59,560 nucleotides of DNA from an uncultured Mycoplasmatota bacterium (GTDB lineage Bacteria; Bacillota_I; Bacilli_A; RF39; UBA660), in the NCBI GenBank assembly GCA_900546745.1, contig URDT01000004.1, forward strand, positions 1-59,560, written 5' to 3'. Below, piece after piece: positions 24,839 through 34,552 of the stretch; the first letter of the stretch is position 1, and every line of letters begins with the position of its first letter. The notes below the pieces were generated by a model, which saw nothing but the letters and a program-made list of their open reading frames with translations, was not told the origin of the DNA and ran no database searches. The translations under genes and the position numbers were made by a program.

Positions 24839-26092
24839 TTATATATCTAGTAGTTCTATTTTAGCACCAATAGACTCTAATTTCCCAACAATGTTTTCAT
24901 ATCCTCTCAATATATGTTCTACATTAGTTATAGTAGTTGTTCCATGAGCTACTAGTCCTGCTAAAACCATGCATGCTCCTGCTCTTAAGTCTGTTGCTTC
25001 TACCATAGCCCCCTTTAATTTCGTAGGTCCACTGATAAATATTTTTTTACCTTCTATATTTATATTAGCTCCCATTTGATTTAAATATTTTACATTATTA
25101 AAACGATTTTCATAAATTGTTTCTTCTACAATAGATAAACCTGTAGCTTGTGTTAATAAAACTGTCATAATTTGTTGTAAATCTGTAGGAAAACCAGGGT
25201 ATCCAAGTGTTTTGATCTTAGCTGATTTTAAATTGGAAATAGCTGATACTGTAATAGAATCTTTATTTATTTTTAATGAAACACCCATATCTAATAATTT
25301 ATTAATTAATGACTCTAAGTGATTAGGAATCACATTATTAATGGTCAAATTAGATCCTACTAAAGCCCCTGCAATTAAATAAGTACCTGCCTCAATACGA
25401 TCCGGAATTACTTCCGTAAAACAACCTTTTAATTCATTCACACCAACGATTTCAATCTGACTAGTTCCTGCCCCATTTATTTTAGCTCCCATTTGATTTA
25501 AAAAAGTCGCAACACTAACAATTTCTGGTTCTTTCGCAGCATTGTATATTGTTGTTAAACCATCTGCTTTAGTAGCAACTAACATAGCATTGATAGTTGC
25601 TCCAACACTCGGCATATCCAAATAAATATCATTTCCAATTAGTCGTTCTGCTGTAATAATATATTTATTATTTTCTTCTATTACTTTTGCTCCTAATAGT
25701 TTAAAAGATTTTAAAGTTTGATCAATTGGTCTACTTCCAATATTACATCCACCAGGAAAATACATTTCTACTTTTTTATATTTAGCAAGCAGAGCTGACA
25801 TAAAATAATAGGATGCTCTTAATTTTTTTGATATTAATTCTGGAATTTCTTTATTTTCTAATTTTGTTGGATCTATTTTTATATAAGAATCTTTTCTTGT
25901 TACTCTAACATTTAGGTATTCTAAAATTTCATCTAATGCTTCTATATCTGAAATATTTGGTATATTTTCTAACTCCACTATACCATCAGACATAATGGAA
26001 GCTGGTATTAAGGCAACTGCACTATTTTTAGCACCACTAATATTAACTGTTCCTGTTAAGGTTTGTTCTCCATTTATCACTAATTTTTTCAT
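24839..26092 (-). CDS. murA: UDP-N-acetylglucosamine 1-carboxyvinyltransferase (MurA)
   Basis: This 417-residue EPT-fold enzyme starts at 26092 behind GGAGGT. It has LVINGEQTLTGTVNISGAKN with the UDP-GlcNAc Lys/Asn, and FPGGCNIGSRPIDQTLK with the catalytic Cys (fosfomycin target). Later come EAGTYLIAGALVG and YPGFPTDLQQIMTVLL. It transfers enolpyruvate from PEP to UDP-GlcNAc, the first committed step of peptidoglycan synthesis. Whether this is MurA1 or MurAB cannot be decided. A sigma-A type promoter lies just upstream. Confidence 0.95.
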   Translation of the reverse strand: MKKLVINGEQTLTGTVNISGAKNSAVALIPASIMSDGIVELENIPNISDIEALDEILEYLNVRVTRKDSYIKIDPTKLENKEIPELISKKLRASYYFMSALLAKYKKVEMYFPGGCNIGSRPIDQTLKSFKLLGAKVIEENNKYIITAERLIGNDIYLDMPSVGATINAMLVATKADGLTTIYNAAKEPEIVSVATFLNQMGAKINGAGTSQIEIVGVNELKGCFTEVIPDRIEAGTYLIAGALVGSNLTINNVIPNHLESLINKLLDMGVSLKINKDSITVSAISNLKSAKIKTLGYPGFPTDLQQIMTVLLTQATGLSIVEETIYENRFNNVKYLNQMGANINIEGKKIFISGPTKLKGAMVEATDLRAGACMVLAGLVAHGTTTITNVEHILRGYENIVGKLESIGAKIELLDI

Positions 26093-26125
26093 AAAAACCT
26101 CCTGATTCATTAAGCTATCTAATTT

Positions 26126-26154
26126 ACTATATGTAATATTGAAATAATTGACAA
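26126..26154 (-). promoter_or_regulatory. Promoter of murA
   Basis: On the minus strand TTGTCA (26149-26154), 17 bases, TATAGT (26126-26131). Confidence 0.65.
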
Positions 26155-26202
26155 TAGTCTACTATGTATTATCATTATAATATCTTTTGAATATTTTGTC
26201 TA

Positions 26203-26733
26203 TTAAAATAAATAGATTAACCCGATTATAATTAAAGTGATTCCACCAAATATAGTAGATATTGTACCTACGATATCATTTATTTTTTTGCCTAATACGA
26301 GTCCTAAAAATGTAAATATTGAACTAACAATCATAAATACAATAGCAGCAATATAAGGAATGTTATAAATTAATTTTAAGCCTAATCCAACAGAAAAGCT
26401 ATCTAAGGAAACAGCAAATCCAAATATCATCATTTCCATAAAATTTAATATTTTTACATTTCTATCTTGTTTAAAGGATTCTATAATCATTTCTAAACCA
26501 ATTAAAAATAATACTAAAAATATTAAAGCATTCGTTGAAATTGGTAATATATGAATAATTGTGTTTCCTACTGTCATTCCAAGAAGTGGCATAAAAAAAT
26601 GATATAATCCTACAATTACCGACAATATCTTTATTTGTTTAAATTCCATATTTAATGTTCCATATGCAAGTGATAAACTGAAAGCATCCATACTGAGTGA
26701 AATTGCAATTGCTATAACCATAATTAATGACAT
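26203..26733 (-). CDS. MntP/YtaF-family membrane protein (putative manganese efflux)
   Basis: This 176-residue protein has six predicted membrane helices in two internal repeats, each with an acidic motif: SMDAFSLSLAYGT (about 14-26) and SLDSFSVGLGL (about 110-120). These Asp residues are the metal sites of MntP efflux pumps. YtaF, the sporulation-associated homolog, has the same layout, and spoIIR lies directly upstream, so both readings are possible. No yybP-ykoY riboswitch is evident in the short leader. AGGAGGT precedes the ATG. Confidence 0.82.
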   Translation of the reverse strand: MSLIMVIAIAISLSMDAFSLSLAYGTLNMEFKQIKILSVIVGLYHFFMPLLGMTVGNTIIHILPISTNALIFLVLFLIGLEMIIESFKQDRNVKILNFMEMMIFGFAVSLDSFSVGLGLKLIYNIPYIAAIVFMIVSSIFTFLGLVLGKKINDIVGTISTIFGGITLIIIGLIYLF

Positions 26734-26783
26734 ATAAAAACCTCCTAAGTAATAGTACTTAAAAGGTTGGATAATTATGATTA

Positions 26784-27302
26784 TTATAAATATTTGTCGA
26801 TTAATTCTTTTATGAATGATTTATATTCTACATGATCAGATTCTTCTGCTTCTACAATACAAAGTGGTGGAAATAATACGCACCACCAATTATCTCCTTT
26901 TCCTTCTCCTAATGTTATTAAAAGAGATTCATAATAACCCTCATCATATGTAACTCCTTTAAAATTCTTCTGTGGAAAATAATGTGACCCAAAGTCAATA
27001 TTAAAATCTTTATCATAGTTTTCATCTTCTAATATTTTTTGAACTTTTAAACTAAGATTGGGTATATTTTCTTTTATTATCTTTCTCGCTTCATCAATTC
27101 CCTTCGTATTTTTTAATAAATTATATAAATCTATTTGTATTTGGTCTCTTACCTGTAATTTTATTTCTTGATCATATTTACTATTACTATTGGCAAGTAC
27201 TCTTAGTCTAATGGCATCATCTGGTATAATATTTTCACTTGCTTTTATATTTTTTGTAAATAGAAATAAAATTATTAAAATCGGAATTATTAGTTTTTTC
27301 AT
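26784..27302 (-). CDS. spoIIR: Stage II sporulation protein R
   Basis: This 172-residue protein starts at 27302 behind AGGAGATG. It has a signal peptide (to about residue 22, KASEN) and the SpoIIR core DDAIRLRVLANSNSKYDQEI and VRDQIQIDLYNLL, ending with NWWCVLFPPLCIVE. SpoIIR is secreted by the forespore and activates SpoIIGA, which processes pro-sigma-E. The conserved cysteine pair in the WWCVLFPPLC motif is present. Alone among the sporulation genes here it is next to the rlmH-walJ block. Confidence 0.95.
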   Translation of the reverse strand: MKKLIIPILIILFLFTKNIKASENIIPDDAIRLRVLANSNSKYDQEIKLQVRDQIQIDLYNLLKNTKGIDEARKIIKENIPNLSLKVQKILEDENYDKDFNIDFGSHYFPQKNFKGVTYDEGYYESLLITLGEGKGDNWWCVLFPPLCIVEAEESDHVEYKSFIKELIDKYL

Positions 27303-27348
27303 AAGATCATCTCCTATTACATAATGTCCTATTTGAATTGATTTATTC

Positions 27349-27373
27349 AAAAAAAAAGAGAAAATTTCTCTTT
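27349..27373 (-). terminator. Terminator of rlmH
   Basis: Arms AAAGAGAA and TTCTCTTT with a small loop followed on the minus strand by nine T. Confidence 0.75.
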
Positions 27374-27818
27374 ATTTATGATAAGATTCATTATTTATAA
27401 TTTTAAAGCTCCTATAAATTTGTTCTAATAATAAAACGCGAAATAATTGATGTGGAAAAGTCATCTTTGAAAAGGATAATTTATAATTACTCCTTTTTTT
27501 TATTTCATCAGATAACCCATAAGATCCACCAATCACGAACGTAATATTAGAAAAGTTAATCAATGTTTGATCTATTTTTTTTGATAATTCAACAGAATCT
27601 ATCATATTTCCATCTATTTCTAAAGTCACTACATAATCATGATCATTAATATATCTAATAATATGATTTTTTTCTTTTTCTAAAATATTTCCATTAGATT
27701 CATCATTCACTTCAATAATTTCTAATTTTGTAAATTTTTTTAATCTTTTTTCATATTCTGAAATTGCTGATCTTAAATATTGTTCTTTTATTTTTCCAAC
27801 ACATATTATTTTAATCAT
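27372..27818 (-). CDS. rlmH: 23S rRNA pseudouridine-1915 N3-methyltransferase RlmH
   Basis: This 148-residue SPOUT methyltransferase has IKIICVGKIKEQYLRSAISE at the start and the SAM-knot motif FVIGGSYGLSDEIKKRS with FPHQLFRVLLLEQIYRSFKI and a YHK end. It methylates the pseudouridine in helix 69 of the ribosome. It overlaps walJ by four bases. In Bacillus and Staphylococcus rlmH also sits next to walJ near the origin. Confidence 0.96.
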   Translation of the reverse strand: MIKIICVGKIKEQYLRSAISEYEKRLKKFTKLEIIEVNDESNGNILEKEKNHIIRYINDHDYVVTLEIDGNMIDSVELSKKIDQTLINFSNITFVIGGSYGLSDEIKKRSNYKLSFSKMTFPHQLFRVLLLEQIYRSFKIINNESYHK

Positions 27819-28579
27819 ACTTCTACTAGATCTGTTCTTTCTGTCTGAGATGAAACCAAAATATGATCAAAATTAATATTATTTTCTTTTAATGTATCTT
27901 TTAACATGGAAAGAGCCAACTCAGGGCAATTATTTTCTTTACTCAAATGAGCCAATATAATTGTATTTGTGTGTTCCCCAATAAATTTTGATAAATAATA
28001 CGCTGAATCTTTATTAGATAAATGTCCTCTATCTCCTACAACTCTTTGTTTTAAATGATAAGGATATTTTCCCTCCATTAACATTTTTATGTCATGATTA
28101 CTTTCAAAAATATAAATACTTTTATCTTTTAATTTTTTATGATTTTTTACATTAATATACCCCGTATCTGTTACGTAAACTACTGATTTACCATTGTTTT
28201 CAAAAATATAACCATTAGAATCACTAGCATCATGAGAAGTTTTAATCACATTAACCGTAATATCACCGATTGAAAAATTGCCATCTATAATTTCATAGTT
28301 AGATATTGGAAACATAATTTTTAAATCTTGATACATTTTTTCCGATACAAATAAAGTTGGATTATATTTTTTGATGAAAACTTTTAAGCCATTAATATGA
28401 TCAGAATGTGTATGCGAAATAACAATAGCAGATATATCTTTGGGATCAACACCTATTTCTAATAATCTTTTTTCAGCATAAGAACTAGTAGTACCTAAAT
28501 CAACCAGAATTTGTGTTGTAGAAGAGGCAACATATGATACATTGCCTTTACTACCACTAGCTAAAACACAAGCTTTCAT
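27815..28579 (-). CDS. walJ: WalJ (YycJ)-type MBL-fold hydrolase
   Basis: This 254-residue metallo-beta-lactamase fold protein has VLASGSKGNVSYVASSTTQI, ISHTHSDHINGLK (HxHxDH metal motif), YVTDTGYI and LAHLSKENNCPELAL. ATG at 28579 overlaps the stop of the upstream peptidase as ATGA. WalJ homologs act as exonucleases linked to the WalRK cell-wall regulators; the walRK and walHI genes themselves are not in the window. The order M23-walJ-rlmH is a cut-down version of the usual cluster. Confidence 0.9.
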   Translation of the reverse strand: MKACVLASGSKGNVSYVASSTTQILVDLGTTSSYAEKRLLEIGVDPKDISAIVISHTHSDHINGLKVFIKKYNPTLFVSEKMYQDLKIMFPISNYEIIDGNFSIGDITVNVIKTSHDASDSNGYIFENNGKSVVYVTDTGYINVKNHKKLKDKSIYIFESNHDIKMLMEGKYPYHLKQRVVGDRGHLSNKDSAYYLSKFIGEHTNTIILAHLSKENNCPELALSMLKDTLKENNINFDHILVSSQTERTDLVEV

Positions 28580-30036
28580 CGGTACATATTCCATGGGTTA
28601 ATACGTTTTCCACCCATCCAAGGTTTCCCATTAACCCAAACTTCAAAATGAAGATGTGGTCCTGTTGCCCAACCACTTTGGCCGACATAACCTATAATTT
28701 GACCCCTGGCAACGGTTTGACCCACTGTGGCATTTCTTTTTGACATATGAGCATAACAAGTATGATATCCATTGTTATGATTAATACATATATAATTTCC
28801 ATCCTGATAACGATATGATGCTTCGGATACAACACCATTTGTAACAGCATATATTGGGGAACCATATCCTGTTCCTGATATATCAATTGCTGCATGAAGT
28901 TCACGTGCACCATTAATTGGATTAATACGATATACATAATCGGAAGAAATTGTATACCCACTATTTGTAGGCCATAACCAATTCGTTGTAGAACCGACTG
29001 TTGGAATGTATTTATCACCTTTGATAATAATTTCGTTAATAGTTGGCTTTAATTCCTCTTTACTAATAGGATCAACATAGTTGATTACACCATTCACAGA
29101 TTTCACTCTTTGTGTAATCCTTTCCATACCATTCTCACCATTTTGAATAATTTCGTCATCGCCAATTACTTTATTCTCATCATATTCATATTCAACAGAA
29201 TAATTTACTTCTTGGTCTTTTACATTATACTCTTCCATAACAACTGATATTTGGGGATCTGTTACACCAATGATAACTTCTTGACCTGGAAATAATAAAT
29301 TTTTAGAATTGGTAAAACTTGGATTGGAGATCAAAAATTCTTCTATACTGATTTGATGATTAAATGCCACATCTTCAATTGTGTCTCCTATTTGAACTGT
29401 ATACTTGGTTTGATTATCTTCTGTACCAAAGACAAAAAATTTCGATAAAGTAGCAGCATCGGTATAAATATTCTCATTTACTGGAATATTTACATTTTTT
29501 ATTGTAATGTCTTCTCCAATATAAATTTTTTCTATAATATTTCCTGTTGTTTCTATTTTATTTTGTTCTCCATCTTTATATAATTGGTAATTTTCTTCAC
29601 CAACAAATGTTTTAATAGTATTTTCTACGGCTGTATCAAATATATCTTTGCTTAATGTATAAATTATAATAGGATCGTGATCCTCTTTTTTTATTGTAAA
29701 TTGATAACCTTTAATAGTAAAAGGCTCTTTTGAGGAAATTTTTTGATACACCTCTTTAATGGTAGATGTTGTTTTATTATATGTTTCTATTTTTTTGATT
29801 TCTAATCCATTAGGAGCATAAATCTTATTTGTATCAAACTTTTTTTTATAACTTTCGTTTTGTTTATCAATATAATTTTCTAAATCCTCTTTAGAATTAA
29901 TGACACCTATTTTTTCGCCATTCAAGTAAACTTGATAATACATATTTGGTTTAGCACTAGTTTTATAATGAAATCCTAAATAAAAAATAGCTAAACTGGT
30001 TATTAAAACAAATATACTAATTACTAACTTTTTCAT
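28576..30036 (-). CDS. LysM-G5-M23 cell-wall endopeptidase
   Basis: This 486-residue protein begins with a signal anchor (about residues 1-28), an unresolved region, a LysM domain (about 205-258, YTVQIGDTIEDVAFNHQISI), a G5 domain (about 265-340) and a C-terminal M23/LytM peptidase (about 355-480). Both zinc motifs are intact, HAAID and HLHFE, with HTCYAH between. It should cleave peptide cross-links in the wall. Its start overlaps the stop of dnaB by ATGA and its end overlaps walJ. Confidence 0.9.
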   Translation of the reverse strand: MKKLVISIFVLITSLAIFYLGFHYKTSAKPNMYYQVYLNGEKIGVINSKEDLENYIDKQNESYKKKFDTNKIYAPNGLEIKKIETYNKTTSTIKEVYQKISSKEPFTIKGYQFTIKKEDHDPIIIYTLSKDIFDTAVENTIKTFVGEENYQLYKDGEQNKIETTGNIIEKIYIGEDITIKNVNIPVNENIYTDAATLSKFFVFGTEDNQTKYTVQIGDTIEDVAFNHQISIEEFLISNPSFTNSKNLLFPGQEVIIGVTDPQISVVMEEYNVKDQEVNYSVEYEYDENKVIGDDEIIQNGENGMERITQRVKSVNGVINYVDPISKEELKPTINEIIIKGDKYIPTVGSTTNWLWPTNSGYTISSDYVYRINPINGARELHAAIDISGTGYGSPIYAVTNGVVSEASYRYQDGNYICINHNNGYHTCYAHMSKRNATVGQTVARGQIIGYVGQSGWATGPHLHFEVWVNGKPWMGGKRINPWNMYR

Positions 30037-31379
30037 AAATCACCTGGTTCATTCATATAACTTTCGAATTTACTAATGTTTCTTTTAAATAATAGAGGAA
30101 TTGTTTTTGTAGCACCATTACGATGTTTAGAAACAATAAACTCACTTTTACTTGTATTTTCATCAATTTCAATTTTTTTTGTATAATAATCATCTCTATA
30201 CAAAAAGGCTACGATATCAGCGTCTTGTTCGATTGAGCCTGATTCTCTTAAATCACTTAATAAAGGTCTTTTATCTTCTCTTGCTTCTACACTACGAGAT
30301 AATTGAGCTAAAGCTACAATAGGTATTTTTAATTCCATAGCTAATGTTTTTAGTGATCTAGAAATTTCAGCAATTTCTTGTTGTCTATTTCCAGCATATT
30401 TCGCTGATCCTGTAATTAATTGAAGGTAATCAATGATAACAATCCCTAAATCGTTTTCTGAAGAAGCTAAACGTCGACATTTTGCTCGTATTTCAGAAAT
30501 TGTCATTCCAGGTGTATCATCGATAAATATCTTTGTATCAGAAAGTCTACTAATTGCTTCATCTATTTTATTCCAATCATTTTTTAAAAGATTACCACTC
30601 ATTAACTTCCAACCTTCAATTTGTCCTTCAGAAGATATCATACGATTAATTAATTGTTCTGCTCCCATTTCCATATTAAATAATGCGACAGTTTTATTAT
30701 TTTTGATAGCTACATTTGTTGCTAAATTAAGGGCAAAGGCAGTTTTTCCCATGGCTGGTCTTGCTGCAATTATAATTAATTCATTTTCATGAAATCCTGA
30801 AGTTAATTCATCGATTTCATCAAAACCTGTAATTAATCCTGTTATGTTTCCTTCTCTTTCCGATAATTTTTCTAGATTAGATTGATAACTTGTGATAATC
30901 TCTTGAATTTTTCGAAACTCTGTTCCTTTTCTCGTTTTTACCACATTTAATATTTTTTTCTCTGCTGAATCCAGTAAATCATTTAAATTATCTTCTGAGT
31001 TATATCCCTCTTTTTCAATTTCTAAGGATGTTTCTATTAAACGACGACGAACAGCTTTCTCCTCTACAATTTTTATATATTCATCTACATTAGAAGGACT
31101 TGCTACACAATTTAAGATTTCACTTAAGTATTCTACGTCGCCAACTTGTTTTAATAAATTTTTCTTATCTAATTCATCCGTTACAGTAGTAATATCAATT
31201 GCTCGGTTTGTTTCAGATAATTCTCGCATAACATCAAATATTTTTCCATGACTATCTAAATAAAAATAATCTTTTGTTAATTCTTCTACACATTTTTGTA
31301 ATGCATATTTGGATAAGAACATACTAGCTAAAACAGCTTGCTCTGCCTCAATATTTTGAGGAATTTTTTTTTCATTCAT
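30033..31379 (-). CDS. dnaB: Replicative DNA helicase DnaB
   Basis: This 448-residue RecA-fold hexameric helicase (called DnaC in Bacillus) has the N-terminal helicase-primase domain (NIEAEQAVLASMFLSKYALQ), Walker A ARPAMGKTAFALN, VIIDYLQLITGSAK, LSRSVEAREDKRPLLSDLRE and FLYRDDYY. It unwinds DNA at the fork. The ATG at 31379 has AGGTGA upstream inside the end of rplI. The rplI-dnaB order is the conserved one in Firmicutes. The gdpP gene often found before rplI is missing here. Confidence 0.95.
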   Translation of the reverse strand: MNEKKIPQNIEAEQAVLASMFLSKYALQKCVEELTKDYFYLDSHGKIFDVMRELSETNRAIDITTVTDELDKKNLLKQVGDVEYLSEILNCVASPSNVDEYIKIVEEKAVRRRLIETSLEIEKEGYNSEDNLNDLLDSAEKKILNVVKTRKGTEFRKIQEIITSYQSNLEKLSEREGNITGLITGFDEIDELTSGFHENELIIIAARPAMGKTAFALNLATNVAIKNNKTVALFNMEMGAEQLINRMISSEGQIEGWKLMSGNLLKNDWNKIDEAISRLSDTKIFIDDTPGMTISEIRAKCRRLASSENDLGIVIIDYLQLITGSAKYAGNRQQEIAEISRSLKTLAMELKIPIVALAQLSRSVEAREDKRPLLSDLRESGSIEQDADIVAFLYRDDYYTKKIEIDENTSKSEFIVSKHRNGATKTIPLLFKRNISKFESYMNEPGDL

Positions 31380-31388
31380 CGATTTCAC

Positions 31389-31832
31389 CTACTTTTTGGT
31401 TACTTTAATTTTTATTGTAGCAATTACTTTTTTATGTAATTCTATTTGAACATTATGAAATCCAAGACTCATAATTGGATGGTCTAATTGGATAGCTTGT
31501 TTATCTATATTATATCCTTTTTTATATAAAGCTTCTTTTATCTGCTTTGTGGATATTGTTCCAAACATTCTATCTTGTTCTCCCACTTTTGTTTGAAATT
31601 CAAATGTTTCTTTTTCTAATTTTGACTTTAATGTTTCCATTTCCTTGATAAAAAGTGCTTCTTCTAGTTTTTCTTCGGAAACTTGTTTACTAACTCTATT
31701 AAAATTTTGTTCTGAAGCTTTCAACGCATAACCTTTTTTTATTAAAAAGTTGATAGCATATCCATCAGATACTTCTTTGATTTCATTCTTTTTACCTTGT
31801 CCTTTAACATCTTTTAAAAAGATAACCTTCAT
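31389..31832 (-). CDS. rplI: Ribosomal protein bL9
   Basis: This 147-residue bL9 begins MKVIFLKDVKGQGKKNEIKE, followed by VSDGYAINFLIKKGYA (N-terminal rRNA-binding domain), the long linker helix and a C-terminal domain ending HKKVIATIKIKVTKK. It influences reading-frame maintenance. GGGGAGTG precedes the ATG and dnaB follows at once. Confidence 0.96.
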   Translation of the reverse strand: MKVIFLKDVKGQGKKNEIKEVSDGYAINFLIKKGYALKASEQNFNRVSKQVSEEKLEEALFIKEMETLKSKLEKETFEFQTKVGEQDRMFGTISTKQIKEALYKKGYNIDKQAIQLDHPIMSLGFHNVQIELHKKVIATIKIKVTKK

Positions 31833-31892
31833 CTTTTCACTCCCCTTCGATTTGTTCTTTTCTATTATACTATAAATTAAGAAGAATGTCTT

Positions 31893-32795
31893 TCATTTTA
31901 TTTTTTCAGCCAATTCTTTAATTTTATTGAATCGATGATATAATCCGGATTTTGTAATTTTATTTCCTGTTTCTAAGGATATAATTTCACTTAGTTCTAA
32001 TAGTGAAGTTTCAGGATATTTCAATCGATAAGTAATAGTTTCTTTTGTTTTATCATCCAATACATCTAATAAATCATTTTCTTTTATTTTTTCAATATCT
32101 TTAATTTGTTTATTTGCTGTTTCTATAATCTTATCTACATTAGCTTGTTCACAATTATTAAGGCGATTAGTCATATTTTTATGATCTCTATAAATTCTAA
32201 TATCTTCATAATAGAATACAGCCTGTATTGCTTGCATATATCTTAAAAAATCACCTATTTTTTCTGCCTCTTTCATGTAAATCATATATTTTGTTTCTCT
32301 TCTAATCACTTTACTATTGAAGTGATAATGATTTAATAAATTAGATATAAATTCAGCGTATTCTTCATTATCTACTATAAATTCTAAATGATATCTTGAT
32401 TTTTTAGGATCATTAATACTACCACAACTTAAAAATACACCTCTTAAGTATGCTCTAGTTAATGAATCATCAGAATACATATATTTTTTTGGAATATTAC
32501 AATTAATTTCTAACTCATCCACTATTTTTTTCACACTATGATGAATTTCTAATATATATATATAATTCTTATTAAAATTATAACCTTTTCTAACTATTAT
32601 TTTTGGTGAAATAAAGAATGTTTCTTTTAACAATTTAAATATTCTTCTTGCAACACTAGCATTTTCCGTTGTAATTTTAATATAATCTGTTATAATTCCG
32701 ATATTTTTTATAATTGCAGATAATTCTGAGATATTTTCTGCTTCTATTGTTTCTAATTTGCTAATTTCACTTTTCACAATTCCTGTAAAAGACAT
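31893..32795 (-). CDS. whiA: WhiA, DNA-binding sporulation/division regulator
   Basis: This 300-residue protein combines an N-terminal LAGLIDADG-like homing-endonuclease fold (DDSLTRAYLRGVFLSCGSIN, about residues 107-126) without catalytic use and a C-terminal HTH (ETSLLELSEIISLETGNKIT then KSGLYHRFNKIKELAEKIK). WhiA controls sporulation septation in Streptomyces and division and chromosome segregation in Bacillus. In most Firmicutes it follows rapZ and yvcK; here those genes are not adjacent. GGGAGTGATT precedes the ATG. Confidence 0.95.
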   Translation of the reverse strand: MSFTGIVKSEISKLETIEAENISELSAIIKNIGIITDYIKITTENASVARRIFKLLKETFFISPKIIVRKGYNFNKNYIYILEIHHSVKKIVDELEINCNIPKKYMYSDDSLTRAYLRGVFLSCGSINDPKKSRYHLEFIVDNEEYAEFISNLLNHYHFNSKVIRRETKYMIYMKEAEKIGDFLRYMQAIQAVFYYEDIRIYRDHKNMTNRLNNCEQANVDKIIETANKQIKDIEKIKENDLLDVLDDKTKETITYRLKYPETSLLELSEIISLETGNKITKSGLYHRFNKIKELAEKIK

Positions 32796-32821
32796 AGAAT
32801 CACTCCCAAGTCATTATACTA

Positions 32822-32849
32822 TAAAAAGTAGTCTTTTGAAAGACTACTT
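32822..32849 (-). terminator. Terminator of trxB
   Basis: Long stem AAGTAGTCTTT / AAAGACTACTT with a tiny loop and a T-rich tail on the minus strand. Confidence 0.8.
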
Positions 32850-32856
32850 CTATAGA

Positions 32857-33753
32857 TTAATCTCTTAAATACTTTTCAACACTTGTAGCTGCAATAGCTC
32901 CTTCACTAGCTGCAGTAATAATTTGATAAACACTTTTCTTTATAGAATCTCCACATGCATATATTCCTTCTAAACTCGTTTTCATATCTTTATCTACTAC
33001 AATATATCCTTTATCATTTTCTAAGTTCAAATTTTTTAAATAGTCAATATTAGGATCTAAACCAATATAAATAAACAAACCTTCACATGAAATATTATTT
33101 CCATTTATAGTAACTGATTCTAATTTATCTTTTCCATGAATTTCTTCTACTTTACTATTCAATAATATTTGAACATTATCTTTCGTATTAATTTGATCTA
33201 CTAAAGCTGTATCTGCTCGTAATTGATTACTTCTATTTACTATAGTCACTTTATGGCAAATATTAGATAAGTAATAGCTTTCTTCTAAGGCACTATTTCC
33301 TCCACCAATCACACATACATCTTTATTTTTGAAAAAAGTACCATCACATAAAGCACAATAGCTAATACCATGTCCTAACAGTTCCTTTTCCTTAGGAATG
33401 CCTAATGTTCTAGGAATTCTTCCTGTACTAATAATAATTGTTTTTGTATCTAAACTATCATTATTTTTTAAATAAACGATTTTTTCTTGATTGTTTAAAA
33501 CATCAATTACTTCATCATATATAATAGGAATCTTTAGTTCTTGAATTTGATTATAGACATTCATTACTAAACTAGGTCCATCTATTTTAATAAAGCCTGG
33601 ATAGTTTTCCACAGCAGAGGTTTTATTTATTAATCCACCTAGGATTTCTTTTTCAACTAATACTACTTTTTTATTGGCTCTTTTTAAATAAATAGCGGCA
33701 GTCATACCAGCGATGCCTGCCCCTATTATTACACAATCAAAAGTTTGTTTCAT
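32857..33753 (-). CDS. trxB: Thioredoxin reductase
   Basis: This 298-residue FAD/NAD(P) disulfide oxidoreductase has CVIIGAGIAGMTAAIYLKRA at the start (FAD), CALCDGTFF with the redox Cys pair (CALC rather than the common CATC, about residues 132-135), VIGGGNSALEES (NADPH fold) and GIYACGDSI at the end. It reduces thioredoxin. It overlaps the end of lgt by 17 bases and has no strong ribosome-binding site, so translational coupling is likely. Confidence 0.92.
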   Translation of the reverse strand: MKQTFDCVIIGAGIAGMTAAIYLKRANKKVVLVEKEILGGLINKTSAVENYPGFIKIDGPSLVMNVYNQIQELKIPIIYDEVIDVLNNQEKIVYLKNNDSLDTKTIIISTGRIPRTLGIPKEKELLGHGISYCALCDGTFFKNKDVCVIGGGNSALEESYYLSNICHKVTIVNRSNQLRADTALVDQINTKDNVQILLNSKVEEIHGKDKLESVTINGNNISCEGLFIYIGLDPNIDYLKNLNLENDKGYIVVDKDMKTSLEGIYACGDSIKKSVYQIITAASEGAIAATSVEKYLRD

Positions 33754-34552
33754 GAGTATTTTTTATATCATTATATTTGTTATTGAAAACTGAGCCACGT
33801 TTTAGAATAAAAAACATAATAATCCCTGTCACAATCATAATAATTGATATGATTTGAGCAATTCTAAAATTTCCTAACATTAAACTATCTGTTCTCATAC
33901 CTTCTACAAAAAAGCGTTCTATTCCATACCATATCAAATATAGACTTGTTGTTGTTCCTATTTTTGTATATTTCATTCCTCTATAAATAATTAAAACAAT
34001 GAAACCTAAAAAACACCATAAAGATTCATAAAAAAAGGTTGGTTGATAGTAATTTCCATCAATATACATGCCATTGATAATAAATTCAGGAATGTGAAGA
34101 CTTTTTAAATGTTCTAAAGTTGTAATAGCACCATGTGCCTCTCCATTCATAAAATTTCCCCAGCGTCCTATTGCTTGACCTAAAATTAAACTAACTACTA
34201 ATATATCTAAAATTCTAAGAGTATCAACTTTATATTTTTTTGTATAAAAGATAATAAATATTAAAGCCATTATAAGGCCACCGTGAATTGCTAATCCACC
34301 TTCCCATACTTTAAAAATACTTGATAGGTTAGCACTATAATAATCCCAATTAAATGCTACATAATAAGCTCTTGCTCCTATAAAAGATAATATAATTACA
34401 TAAAAGAACATATTAATCATAAAATCTTCTGATATTTTCCATTTTTTAGCTTCTTTTATTGCCAATACACATCCAATGAAAAAAGCTAAAAATAATAAAA
34501 AGGAATACCAGTAGATTTTGCAAAATCCTAAATCTAAAAATATTGGATTCAT
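33737..34552 (-). CDS. lgt: Prolipoprotein diacylglyceryl transferase
   Basis: This 271-residue protein has seven membrane helices. It has the Lgt signature GRWGNFMNGEAHG (about residues 130-142), the essential H near WEGGLAIHGGLI, and IGTTTSLYLIWYGIERFFVE near the end. It adds diacylglycerol to the lipobox Cys of lipoproteins, such as YidC in this window. It overlaps the upstream YvlD-like gene as ATGA and the downstream trxB, giving an operon yvlD-lgt-trxB. Confidence 0.95.
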   Translation of the reverse strand: MNPIFLDLGFCKIYWYSFLLFLAFFIGCVLAIKEAKKWKISEDFMINMFFYVIILSFIGARAYYVAFNWDYYSANLSSIFKVWEGGLAIHGGLIMALIFIIFYTKKYKVDTLRILDILVVSLILGQAIGRWGNFMNGEAHGAITTLEHLKSLHIPEFIINGMYIDGNYYQPTFFYESLWCFLGFIVLIIYRGMKYTKIGTTTSLYLIWYGIERFFVEGMRTDSLMLGNFRIAQIISIIMIVTGIIMFFILKRGSVFNNKYNDIKNTHETNF